Below, piece after piece: positions 26,411 to 33,942 of a stretch of 37,980 bases of DNA. A program made the position numbers and the translations under genes. This stretch comes from Chitinophagales bacterium (lineage in GTDB: Bacteria > Bacteroidota > Bacteroidia > Chitinophagales > JADJOU01): NCBI GenBank assembly GCA_025455685.1, contig JALOMB010000008.1:1-37980 (forward strand), read 5' to 3'. The notes beneath the pieces were generated by a model. The model did no database searches. It saw nothing but the letters and a program-made list of their open reading frames with translations, and was not told where the DNA came from. Position 1 is the stretch's first letter; each line of letters opens with the position of its first letter.

Positions 26411-27367
26411 ATGACCCCATTGCACCAATTGTTAAAGATATACATCCAAAGGTTATCTATGCAAATCAAACAAGCAAAAACATATCCTCAACCTGGTTTG
26501 TGGTTACATTCCAATAATTCCCGTACTTTATTATTTCGATTGGAAGGTTTGCTTCGTATTTCAAAAGAAATTTATCCTAATGAAGATATAGTCTGGTATC
26601 ATACTCAAGTAAAAGAGTTAGAGGATATTCTAGGAAAAGCAGATTACTATATTTCGGATTATTTACATTTTCAAGAACAGAAAAATTTTCCGGTAAAAAT
26701 CCTCGATTATTGGCATAGACAGGCACATGACGCTTTACATCATAACATGAATTGGAATTTAGACCTTTTATTAGAATACAGTGAAAATTTACTAAAGAAA
26801 TTGCCAAAAATTATTTCGTTGAAGCCCAAAAAAGAAATTTCAAAAATCCAATCTTTTATTCAGGACGAAATTCAAAAAACGCAAAAATTCTTATTAAACA
26901 TTCAATACCAAGACATTGAGCTAGAAATTCATGAAGCTAGACGGAAGCTACGTTGGTTTAGCATATATTTTCATGCGCTTTCTGGATTGATTTGTGTACA
27001 GAAAAGTGCAGCCAAACCCACGAAACTACTTCAAACATATCAAACGCCTAAAATCATCAATAGCCCATTTAATCAAACAGAAGATTTAATAAAAACCGAC
27101 AAGCAGATAATTTTTGATTTAGATCATTTCTATGCTTTGAACTGGATAATCTTCACCTTAGGAGGCATTAAAGACCAAGTGCTCTTGGGCCGTTCTTTAT
27201 TTCAAGGATATCAATTTTTACATTTTTCATCGAATCAAGATACTTTGAAAATGATTAAATCCAAACATTTATCTGATTTTCATGATGAACAGAGCAGCCT
27301 GATAGAAGCTAAAAAAGTCTTAAAAGACTATGTGAATTTAGGACTTTTATCGTCTTTAATTAAATAA
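26411..27367 (+). CDS. Helical hypothetical protein, possibly CHAD-like
   Basis: The 318-aa product has no signal peptide and is predicted mainly alpha-helical. Two segments resemble the paired His/Arg helices of CHAD domains, which bind polyphosphate: LWLHSNNSRTLLFRLEGLL (about residues 31-49) and EIHEARRKLRWFSIYFHAL (about 174-192). The match is by eye only and the charged pattern is less regular than in typical CHAD proteins. No VTC/CYTH or polyphosphate kinase gene is nearby. It is divergent from umuD and converges on mpl, with a 12-bp overlap of the two 3' ends. Confidence 0.45.
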   Translation: MTPLHQLLKIYIQRLSMQIKQAKTYPQPGLWLHSNNSRTLLFRLEGLLRISKEIYPNEDIVWYHTQVKELEDILGKADYYISDYLHFQEQKNFPVKILDYWHRQAHDALHHNMNWNLDLLLEYSENLLKKLPKIISLKPKKEISKIQSFIQDEIQKTQKFLLNIQYQDIELEIHEARRKLRWFSIYFHALSGLICVQKSAAKPTKLLQTYQTPKIINSPFNQTEDLIKTDKQIIFDLDHFYALNWIIFTLGGIKDQVLLGRSLFQGYQFLHFSSNQDTLKMIKSKHLSDFHDEQSSLIEAKKVLKDYVNLGLLSSLIK

Positions 27368-29122
27368 AGCTTTGCCAAATGGCAACTCGAATCTACCTGT
27401 ATTTAGATATTTAGTTAAATTAAAATTGAGTGTTTTATACCTTATGACTAGAAGAATACCATAATACAGCACCGTTAAGGGGAAAAACCAACTAAAGATT
27501 AATCCCAAAAAAAGACCTCCTAGTACGATGAGCTCGAAGTTTAAAATTTGTTTGACACTATTTTTTTCCAATTCATTCATAGAATTTTCATATCGAATAA
27601 GATAATATATAGGAGCTAATATGAACAAACCATAGGTCATAGCAATAATTTTAATCAGTTCATTATTTCTTTGGTGGCCTTCGTTAAGTGTACTTTTGGG
27701 TTCGTTAATCTTTTTGGATTTATCGAAATCAGCTTGTTTACTAGTTTCTTGGCTTAGTGCTGATGAGGGTTGAAGTTTTGAGATGTCTAGACCTGCAAAA
27801 TTTCCACTAGACATCATGAGTAAAACAGTGTTGTCAACGAAGTTTTCTTCGATATAATTCTTTAGGTCGCCTAGATTTGTAATCAGTTTGAGATTTGCAT
27901 GATTAAAAAATGCCTTTACCTCTACTTCAGTATATATTTTCCCGCCTTTTGCTTGTAGGACTTGTGTGTCTAAAAAAACTACCGGTGCTTTAATTGCAGC
28001 GAGTGTATCTCGATACATAGGCAGAAAATCTTCTTTGAGAGAACTAAATGTATGAAGTTCATAGATGGCCAGGATATTCTGATTAGCAAATTTTTCTGAT
28101 GCGGCATTAATTGTGGCTCTGAGCTTGCTCGGAGAATGAGCAAAATCTCGAATAATCTCAGAACTTTCAAATTTATTGACTTGCTCAAGTCTTCGTTTAG
28201 CCCCTTGAAAATCTGATATCGCTTGATAAAAATCCTGTTTCGACATCCCGAGCTCGAGACAAATTTGTTTTGCGGCCTCAATATTAGCCATATTGTGTTG
28301 ACCAAATACCGATACACGATGTTTTCCTTCGTCCTTGATATAATAGATTCCGTCTTCAATGTCATAGAATTGATGTATATAGGGTGTTAATATTATATCA
28401 TTTCTATCTGAGGATAGGATATCTGCTAGCCCTTCAGAGTTGTGAAAAAATACTTGCGCCTTATTTTCCAAGGATTGAATAAACAATTTAAATTGTTCTT
28501 GATATTGCGCCAAAGTTGGAAATACATTGATGTGGTCCCATTCAATTCCGCTAATGACAGCAAGATTTCCTTTGTAATAAAGAAATTTTGGTCTCATATC
28601 CAGACATGACGAGAGATACTCATCGGCTTCTAAAATGATAATAGGGGCTTGAGAAATTTGAACACTTTTTTCGAATCCTGCTACACGAGCGCCTACCAAA
28701 TAGTCGAAATCAAAGTTTGCTCGCTTCAACACATGCATAATCATCGAGGTAATAGTAGTTTTACCGTGACTTCCAGCTACAAGAATTCTCTTTTTGTTTT
28801 TGGATAATTCATAAATAAATTCAGGGAAACTTATCACTTTGAGACCTAACTCCATGGCTTTGGTAAGTTCTGGGTTTTCGAGTTTGGCATGCATACCAAG
28901 TATGATTACATCTAAATCAGCGTGAATGTATTCAGAAAAAAACCCGAGTTTTTCTGGCAAAAGCCCATGATTGCCAAGATTAGATCGACTTGGCTCTTCT
29001 ATGATATCATCAGAGCCTGTGATGTGATGTCCAAGCTGTTTCATTGAAATTGCGAGTTGATGCATTATTGCACCTCCTATAGCTATGAAATGAATGTTCT
29101 TAGGTGTATCAAAAATTTGCAT
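27356..29122 (-). CDS. mpl: Mpl-like murein peptide ligase with C-terminal membrane domain
   Basis: Residues 1-450 are a UDP-N-acetylmuramate:L-Ala-gamma-D-Glu-meso-DAP ligase, which reuses murein tripeptide in peptidoglycan recycling. HFIAIGGAIMHQLA is the N-terminal Rossmann loop, GSHGKTT (117-123) the ATP P-loop, LEADEYLSS and EWDHINVF the central domain, and DFAHSPSKL the C-terminal domain. MurC is less likely because of the GAIMHQLA and DEYLSSCLD patterns. A charged linker (about 451-487) then leads to a membrane domain. It has a hydrophobic segment at 489-510, and after NSVKQILNFE two close segments at about 529-562. That last part resembles DUF4870/TIC20-like small membrane proteins. 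Usual Mpl is about 450 aa. It is the last gene of the rpoN operon. Confidence 0.88.
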   Translation of the reverse strand: MQIFDTPKNIHFIAIGGAIMHQLAISMKQLGHHITGSDDIIEEPSRSNLGNHGLLPEKLGFFSEYIHADLDVIILGMHAKLENPELTKAMELGLKVISFPEFIYELSKNKKRILVAGSHGKTTITSMIMHVLKRANFDFDYLVGARVAGFEKSVQISQAPIIILEADEYLSSCLDMRPKFLYYKGNLAVISGIEWDHINVFPTLAQYQEQFKLFIQSLENKAQVFFHNSEGLADILSSDRNDIILTPYIHQFYDIEDGIYYIKDEGKHRVSVFGQHNMANIEAAKQICLELGMSKQDFYQAISDFQGAKRRLEQVNKFESSEIIRDFAHSPSKLRATINAASEKFANQNILAIYELHTFSSLKEDFLPMYRDTLAAIKAPVVFLDTQVLQAKGGKIYTEVEVKAFFNHANLKLITNLGDLKNYIEENFVDNTVLLMMSSGNFAGLDISKLQPSSALSQETSKQADFDKSKKINEPKSTLNEGHQRNNELIKIIAMTYGLFILAPIYYLIRYENSMNELEKNSVKQILNFELIVLGGLFLGLIFSWFFPLTVLYYGILLVIRYKTLNFNLTKYLNTGRFELPFGKALFN

Positions 29123-29127
29123 AATAA

Positions 29128-29472
29128 TTATTTAAGGAATTTGATCCAATGAAAAAATGGTCTTTGGTTTAAATATTCTATATCATCCTGAAAATGATAG
29201 GCCTCTCGCTCAAAAGGAATGCTCATATAGGCATTAAATCTATCATATCCCTTGATTCTATAATAAAAATAAAAGACAAGATACAAGAGGTAAAATCCAA
29301 TTAATAAGAGTTCTAGCTGTTGACGAAAATGTATGGTTTCATGACATAAAAGACTAGGGCTCATGTCTTGACTTTTTTCACGAGATAAAATAAACGGAAA
29401 AAGCGCCATGGCAGAGGTTTGTCTTCCAGCTATCAAAGTTAGAAAATTAGGACAGTGTATAATGAATTTCAT
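29128..29472 (-). CDS. Small membrane HEXXH (gluzincin-like) protein
   Basis: The 114-aa product has CHETIHFRQQLE (HETIH at residues 44-48), a hydrophobic segment (about 55-71), then IPFEREAY (Glu88 and Glu90). HEXXH followed by an E-containing helix is the gluzincin zinc-site layout, as in M48/M56-like and minimal minigluzincin proteins. The whole fold is reduced to the active-site helices around one membrane span. Whether it cleaves anything is unknown. Its ATG overlaps the upstream stop by ATGA and mpl starts 5 bp downstream, so it belongs to the rpoN-PAP2-unknown-mpl operon. Confidence 0.75.
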   Translation of the reverse strand: MKFIIHCPNFLTLIAGRQTSAMALFPFILSREKSQDMSPSLLCHETIHFRQQLELLLIGFYLLYLVFYFYYRIKGYDRFNAYMSIPFEREAYHFQDDIEYLNQRPFFHWIKFLK

Positions 29473-29831
29473 GTAAACATACTTAAAAAATCAGAGATGT
29501 GGCCGTATCCTAGTAAATTCAATAAAGTTTGTCTGTTTTTTGGTAGTTCATTGGTGTGAATATGTTTAGCAACCTTGTCTTGGAATGATATAATGAAATC
29601 TCGGGTAGTCATGTAATAGACCTCTTTTCCCATATAATTTTCTGCTATATTTATCAATTGGTCTAAATGGGCGGAGTTAAGCAAGAATTCTTCTAAAATA
29701 GGTAGTTTCTTGTCAAAAAACATTTTTTTTGCCAATTCTTTGACTTGTTTTGTAAGCTTAAGCGTATCATTTCGGTCAATTTTATTATCAAAAACCGATA
29801 AAATCAATTCTTCAAGCGCATTATTACTCAT
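29469..29831 (-). CDS. Helical protein of unknown function
   Basis: No family was recognised. The 121-aa product is soluble, charged and predicted almost wholly helical (for example LTKQVKELAKKMFFDKKLPI and FIISFQDKVAKHIH). The track start at 29873 lies inside the PAP2 gene. ATG 29831 (MSNNALEELI) leaves a 4-bp gap and is preferred. The stop overlaps the gluzincin-like ATG. Its place between two membrane enzymes suggests a cytoplasmic partner, but this is inference from position only. Confidence 0.65.
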   Translation of the reverse strand: MSNNALEELILSVFDNKIDRNDTLKLTKQVKELAKKMFFDKKLPILEEFLLNSAHLDQLINIAENYMGKEVYYMTTRDFIISFQDKVAKHIHTNELPKNRQTLLNLLGYGHISDFLSMFT

Positions 29832-29835
29832 ACAT

Positions 29836-30489
29836 TTATGAAAAAAAATTCGGTTTGAAATATAAAAATACACTGAGCATTTGACCTATGAAACCAGAGC
29901 AAACACCAGCAATAGCCTCTTTCTGCGTGTGCCTTCCGAGATAAATCCTGCTCGCTCCTACCAAACCTACCAATAATAGCAAAAGGGCTACAATAGGCAT
30001 GAGGTTTTTGGACGTAAACTGACCAATAAATATGAAAAATGACGCAATCGAAGCTATTGAGGTAGTGTGCGCAGAGATTTTGATAAAATTATTGACAAAA
30101 AAACATATTCCAATAGATAAAGTTGCGCCAAGAAGTGCCGTAGCGAAATAAGGTTCTTCTATAAATATGAGTGAGGCTTGCGCTTTTGGTTTGACTAATA
30201 AAAAACTCATTAGATAAAAGAAAAAGAAGAACAGATAAGGGAGAATTCTTTGTTTTTGCTCTGATATATCTAAATCGGAAATTAAATTAAGTTTTCTAAA
30301 TATGAATATTATCAAGGCAGGAAAGAGGGTAGTCATGAGAAATAATACGATCAAGGTAATTTTGAGCATTTTATTGGGTAAACTAAAATAATAATACGGA
30401 AACAAAGCTACTAAAAGCAATAAAAAAAAGACGTTTACCGATATTGGATGAAATACTGCCGATATGAGTCTGGCGATGAAATAGCTCAT
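29836..30489 (-). CDS. PAP2-superfamily membrane phosphatase
   Basis: The 217-aa protein has five to six hydrophobic segments. Acid-phosphatase motifs two and three are visible as KISAHTTS (SAH at 139-141) and GASRIYLGRHTQKEAIAG (180-197). The first motif (KxxxxxxRP) is reduced to EQKQRILPY near residues 77-85. PAP2 enzymes dephosphorylate lipid phosphates such as phosphatidate, PGP or undecaprenyl pyrophosphate. In an operon with mpl, an undecaprenyl-related role is attractive but unproven. The ATG overlaps the rpoN stop (ATGA). Confidence 0.85.
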   Translation of the reverse strand: MSYFIARLISAVFHPISVNVFFLLLLVALFPYYYFSLPNKMLKITLIVLFLMTTLFPALIIFIFRKLNLISDLDISEQKQRILPYLFFFFFYLMSFLLVKPKAQASLIFIEEPYFATALLGATLSIGICFFVNNFIKISAHTTSIASIASFFIFIGQFTSKNLMPIVALLLLLVGLVGASRIYLGRHTQKEAIAGVCSGFIGQMLSVFLYFKPNFFS

Positions 30490-31976
30490 TTGGTTAATTG
30501 TTTTCTTTGGAATCTAGGAAGTATATTGAGTTGATCTCTGTATTTAGCTACGGTACGTCTAGCAATTATCGCACCATTTTTTTTGAGTAAATCCACGAGC
30601 TCTTCATCTGAATAAGGAGCAGTTTTATCTTCGTTTTCTACGATTTCTTTGAGCAAATTTTTAATATGTGTTGTGGATATTTCTACACCTTTATCGTTTT
30701 CAATTTTTTCACTAAAGAAAAATTTCAAAGGAAATACGCCTACCTCTGTCCATACATATTTTAAATTGGTAATTCTTGAGATCGTAGAAATATTGAAGGA
30801 AGTTGCTTCAGAAATATTTTTTAGAGTCATCGGTTTTAGGTCAGATTCCTGAAGGGTAAGAAAGAATTTTTTCTGGTATTTTAGAATAGAGTTCATAATG
30901 ATAATCATGGACTCATGACGTTGTTTAATAGAAGTAATGAAAAGCTGTGCAGCGTTTACTTTGTTTTTTACGAATTCCAAGGCGCTTGCATTTTCTTTGC
31001 TCTCTTTTCTTTTTTCTCTTAAACTCATGAGCATTTGAGTAAACTCGTCACTAATCCTCAAAGTAGGCATGTTATATTGGTGTAACTCTAGTCTGAGTTT
31101 ATTTCCATCACGATAAACGAAGAAATCAGGAATAATGATATAGTTGAACTCATTATTGCTATTGATATTGATCGGTTTAGGGTTCAAAGAAGATATGACA
31201 GATATTATTTTGCTAAAAGCTTCGTTAGATATTTTAAGTTTCTGAGCAATTTTAGCATAATCACGCTTTGTAAATAAATCAAAATATTTGTCTATAACCT
31301 CATAAGCCATAACATTTTCTTTGGAGTAAACTTTGGTATCGAGCTGAATGAGCAAACACTCTTGGATACTTTGGCTTCCAATTCCAGGAGGCTCTAAAGT
31401 TTTAATCATATCTAGGACGTCTTTGATTTCAGGAATTGAGACTTTTAAATTTTGCCTAAAGGCCAAATCATCACTGATTTTTTGAAGATCTCGCCTCAGA
31501 AGTCCGTCTTCATCTAAATTTCCAATGATAAATTCTGCTATAGCGGTTTGTTTTTCGGTTAGATAAAGTTCGCTGACTTGTTTGGTCAGCATTTCGAAAT
31601 CGGTTTTAATTTGTGTTAAACCAAAGTTTGTTCCATTTTCATCATCGTCGTGATCATAATTAGATTGATAAACCTTGTCAATTATATTATGAAACTCATC
31701 GAAGTTTTCATTGGATAAGGTATCATTTTCATGGGACATATAATGATCTTCGGATGAATGATCTTCTGATTCAGGTTGAATATTAGAGGTGTCATTAGAT
31801 AAATTAATAGAGACATTATCAATGCTGTTGTCGATTTCAAGCGCAGGATTTGCGAGGAGTTCTTCTTGTATTTTTTGGTCTATTTGAAGAGAATTGAGCT
31901 CCATCATCTTGTACAAAGCAAGAAGTTGCTGAGAGATTTTGAGTTTTTGTTTTTGTTCTAATCCCTGTTTTAGCAT
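30486..31976 (-). CDS. rpoN: RNA polymerase sigma-54 factor
   Basis: Sigma-54 directs RNA polymerase to -24/-12 promoters and needs an AAA+ activator. Region I (residues 1-50) is Gln/Leu-rich (LKISQQLLALYKMMELNSLQ) with the typical ELLANPALE. An acidic region II (about 55-120) follows, then the core-binding domain (ILEPPGIGSQ-like TLEPPGIGSQSIQECLL). The RpoN box ARRTVAKYR is at about 472-480. Length of 496 aa is normal. No activator with a GAFTGA loop is in this window. It heads a five-gene operon with PAP2, two small genes and mpl. Confidence 0.96.
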   Translation of the reverse strand: MLKQGLEQKQKLKISQQLLALYKMMELNSLQIDQKIQEELLANPALEIDNSIDNVSINLSNDTSNIQPESEDHSSEDHYMSHENDTLSNENFDEFHNIIDKVYQSNYDHDDDENGTNFGLTQIKTDFEMLTKQVSELYLTEKQTAIAEFIIGNLDEDGLLRRDLQKISDDLAFRQNLKVSIPEIKDVLDMIKTLEPPGIGSQSIQECLLIQLDTKVYSKENVMAYEVIDKYFDLFTKRDYAKIAQKLKISNEAFSKIISVISSLNPKPININSNNEFNYIIIPDFFVYRDGNKLRLELHQYNMPTLRISDEFTQMLMSLREKRKESKENASALEFVKNKVNAAQLFITSIKQRHESMIIIMNSILKYQKKFFLTLQESDLKPMTLKNISEATSFNISTISRITNLKYVWTEVGVFPLKFFFSEKIENDKGVEISTTHIKNLLKEIVENEDKTAPYSDEELVDLLKKNGAIIARRTVAKYRDQLNILPRFQRKQLTK

Positions 31977-32008
31977 TTGTTTTTTAATATTTTATGATGA
32001 TTTCTTGA

Positions 32009-32016
32009 CAAATTTA
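32009..32016 (-). promoter_or_regulatory. Probable -7 element for the rpoN operon
   Basis: The minus strand reads TAAATTTG (TAnnTTTG) 33 bases upstream of the rpoN ATG. It is separated by one base from the oppositely oriented element of the divergent gene. Confidence 0.5.
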
Positions 32017-32017
32017 C

Positions 32018-32025
32018 TATTTTTG
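32018..32025 (+). promoter_or_regulatory. Probable -7 element for the GT-C-like gene
   Basis: TATTTTTG matches TAnnTTTG and lies 30 bases before the TTG start at 32055. A nearby TTGACA (32005-32010) is too close to act as its -35/-33 partner. Confidence 0.5.
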
Positions 32026-32054
32026 TTTTTTACAATCTCAATTATTTTTCCACT

Positions 32055-33218
32055 TTGCGTCAGTCAATTGTTTTTTTTTTATTGTTAGCGTTGTTCTTTT
32101 CTCTAGGTATTTTTACATTAAATGCCTATGGATATTCAGATGCATTGCTCAAAGGCGTTTCTGAATATACGTTGACTATAGTGGACAATTGGAATAGATA
32201 TAATTTTTATCATAGTTTGGCGACACCTATTTCTGATTTTCTGAATAGTCAATTGACCTATCATGTTCAACCTCCGTTTTACTATTACGTTCTTTCTTTT
32301 TTAGGATTTTGGGGCATAACGCCACTGGTTTTTAGTGTTTTTTCCGCATTGTACAGTTCCTTTGTCGTCTATCTTACCATATCACTACTAGCTACTAAGA
32401 AACCAAAGCAAGAGTTTTATCCGATTGGACTTTTAGGCAGTGTTCTATATCTATCCTCAGCGAGTATATGGATATTCAAATCATTTGCATTTCATCCTGA
32501 TGTCTTTACTGAGTCACTGACTGTTTCCCTAATTTATGTATATCTCAAAATCAATAAACAAGAAAAATACGACAAACTAAAATATTTCGCAGCTTTGTTT
32601 ATTTTGTATTTTCTTTTTTTGTATTCTTCATGGCTTGGTATCCTATATGGTTTGGTGATACTCGTCATGCTAATCCTTCAGCTAAGACATAATTATCGGT
32701 CTGTGATGATGGTTTTCCTGGTTTTCGTTTTAACGATATTTACACCCTTTTTGATTTTAAATCAATATGCTCAATTTAAGCACTATAGGCAATTGTATAT
32801 GCATTTTTTTGATAACTATTATAAGTATTTGATTTTTCAAGGAGATTTTTTATTGACGTTGAAACAAATTATATGGAATAACTTTATGTATCTCTTTGGT
32901 TTGTATCTCTTTGGTTTAATATTGTTTTATTATTACATCAGACTTAAGAAAACGCGTATTATTTTTTCTAAATATGGATACAAATATCTTTTGTATTATC
33001 TATTAAGTTTTGTATTATCTTCGATATTTTTTTATCACTATATGGCTACGGACTATCTTACTGTCTATGCTATAGCACCTTTATGTGTTATTAATGCGAT
33101 TATGTTTGAAAAGCTATCTCGATATTTAACTTTTAGAAACAAAGCATTAGCTATAAGTTTGGTGATTTTGACTCAGTTTATTGTGCTTTACTTTGGATTG
33201 ATAGGGTATAAAAATTAG
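32055..33218 (+). CDS. Polytopic membrane protein, GT-C glycosyltransferase-like
   Basis: The 387-aa product has about eight to ten hydrophobic segments spread along its length. Near the N-terminus, VDNWNRYNFYH and then HVQPPFYYYVLSFLGFWGI resemble the PMT_2/ArnT family (GT-C fold) loop. There, a Pro-Pro-x-Tyr-Tyr motif follows the first large external loop. Such enzymes use polyprenyl-phosphate sugars outside the inner membrane. The assignment is by this motif and topology only. No ATG precedes it: an in-frame TGA lies upstream and the start is TTG 32055, giving a typical membrane N-terminus. A 15-bp tandem duplication lies inside one membrane segment (LYLFG twice). Confidence 0.6.
   Translation: MRQSIVFFLLLALFFSLGIFTLNAYGYSDALLKGVSEYTLTIVDNWNRYNFYHSLATPISDFLNSQLTYHVQPPFYYYVLSFLGFWGITPLVFSVFSALYSSFVVYLTISLLATKKPKQEFYPIGLLGSVLYLSSASIWIFKSFAFHPDVFTESLTVSLIYVYLKINKQEKYDKLKYFAALFILYFLFLYSSWLGILYGLVILVMLILQLRHNYRSVMMVFLVFVLTIFTPFLILNQYAQFKHYRQLYMHFFDNYYKYLIFQGDFLLTLKQIIWNNFMYLFGLYLFGLILFYYYIRLKKTRIIFSKYGYKYLLYYLLSFVLSSIFFYHYMATDYLTVYAIAPLCVINAIMFEKLSRYLTFRNKALAISLVILTQFIVLYFGLIGYKN
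32888..32917 (+). repeat. Perfect in-frame 15-bp tandem duplication
   Basis: GTATCTCTTTGGTTT occurs twice head to tail inside the GT-C-like gene, encoding LYLFGLYLFG in a membrane segment. The copies are identical, which suggests a recent slippage event. Confidence 0.8.
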
Positions 33219-33221
33219 TTT

Positions 33222-33236
33222 TGGCACTTTTTTTGA
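33222..33236 (+). promoter_or_regulatory. Candidate sigma-54-like -24/-12 site upstream of the NlpC/P60 gene
   Basis: TGGCAC-N5-TTGA resembles the sigma-54 consensus TGGCAC-N5-TTGC with a mismatch at the -12 C. It overlaps the possible -33 TTG of the standard promoter at 33257. With one mismatch in the most conserved dinucleotide it is weak, and may be chance. Confidence 0.2.
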
Positions 33237-33256
33237 TTGAATTAAAATAAATTGAC

Positions 33257-33264
33257 TATCTTTG
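33257..33264 (+). promoter_or_regulatory. Probable promoter for the NlpC/P60 gene
   Basis: TATCTTTG followed by C is a full TAnnTTTGC match. A TTTG at 33232-33235 lies 21 bases upstream in the expected -33 position, making this the best two-part promoter in the window. The leader would be about 50 bases. Confidence 0.65.
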
Positions 33265-33323
33265 CAACCTGAAAAGAAATTTTCAAAACTTAGATTTATA
33301 GTTATACTTTTAAATCATTGATT

Positions 33324-33938
33324 ATGAATAAATTAATTTTGCTTTTTTGTTTAACAATTGCAGTTTCATCGGCAAAAGCTCAGACAAATACAAATTCCAA
33401 AAATAATGAATTAAACAGCTCTTATGAAATGTTTTTTTCTCAATTCTCTACAGATTCTTTATTAAACAAAGTCAATAAAATATCTAAGCCGCTACAGAAA
33501 CCTGAAAACAAAGAAAACCTTAGTGAAAATGACTTTTATCTCAAAACTATAGACAATATCATTATGCTTGGTAAAACTATGCTAGGCATTCCATATTCAT
33601 GGGGTGGTACGAGTGAAAGAGGATTTGATTGTAGTGGTTATATCGGTTATTTATTCAAATGGTTTGGCATTCATTTACCAAGAACATCACGAGAGATAGT
33701 AAATGTAGGAACTTATGTACCGAAAGAAGAATTAAAAAAAGGCGATTTATTATTTTTTTCAGGACGAAATGGTTCTACTATAGGTCATATCGCTTTTGTA
33801 ATTGAAAATAATAATGGTACTGTCAAAATGATGCATTCTTCTTCTTCAAAAGGCGTAAATATTGATGTACTTAACGATAACGCATATTTTAATCAGCGTT
33901 ATATTACTGCAAGAAGAGTCGAGTTTAATAAAAATTAG
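33324..33938 (+). CDS. Secreted NlpC/P60 peptidoglycan endopeptidase
   Basis: NlpC/P60 enzymes cut the D-Glu-DAP bond of stem peptides in the periplasm. A signal peptide (residues 1-20, cut after AKAQ) and a short linker precede the catalytic domain. GIPYSWGGTSERGFDCSGY holds the nucleophile Cys103, IGHIAFVIE the His155, and MMHSSSSKG the third polar residue His171. LPRTSREI and KKGDLLFF are conserved. The track start is a TTG at 33318; ATG 33324 gives a clean signal peptide and 204 aa. GGGP synthase follows with a start just after, or overlapping, its stop. Confidence 0.92.
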   Translation: MNKLILLFCLTIAVSSAKAQTNTNSKNNELNSSYEMFFSQFSTDSLLNKVNKISKPLQKPENKENLSENDFYLKTIDNIIMLGKTMLGIPYSWGGTSERGFDCSGYIGYLFKWFGIHLPRTSREIVNVGTYVPKEELKKGDLLFFSGRNGSTIGHIAFVIENNNGTVKMMHSSSSKGVNIDVLNDNAYFNQRYITARRVEFNKN

Positions 33939-33942
33939 ACAC

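Noticed and set aside
32005-32010. TTGACA as a classical sigma-70 -35 box upstream of the GT-C gene
   Set aside because: No TATAAT at 16-18 bases, and the phylum uses a different consensus; a TAnnTTTG element only 7 bases away cannot pair with it.
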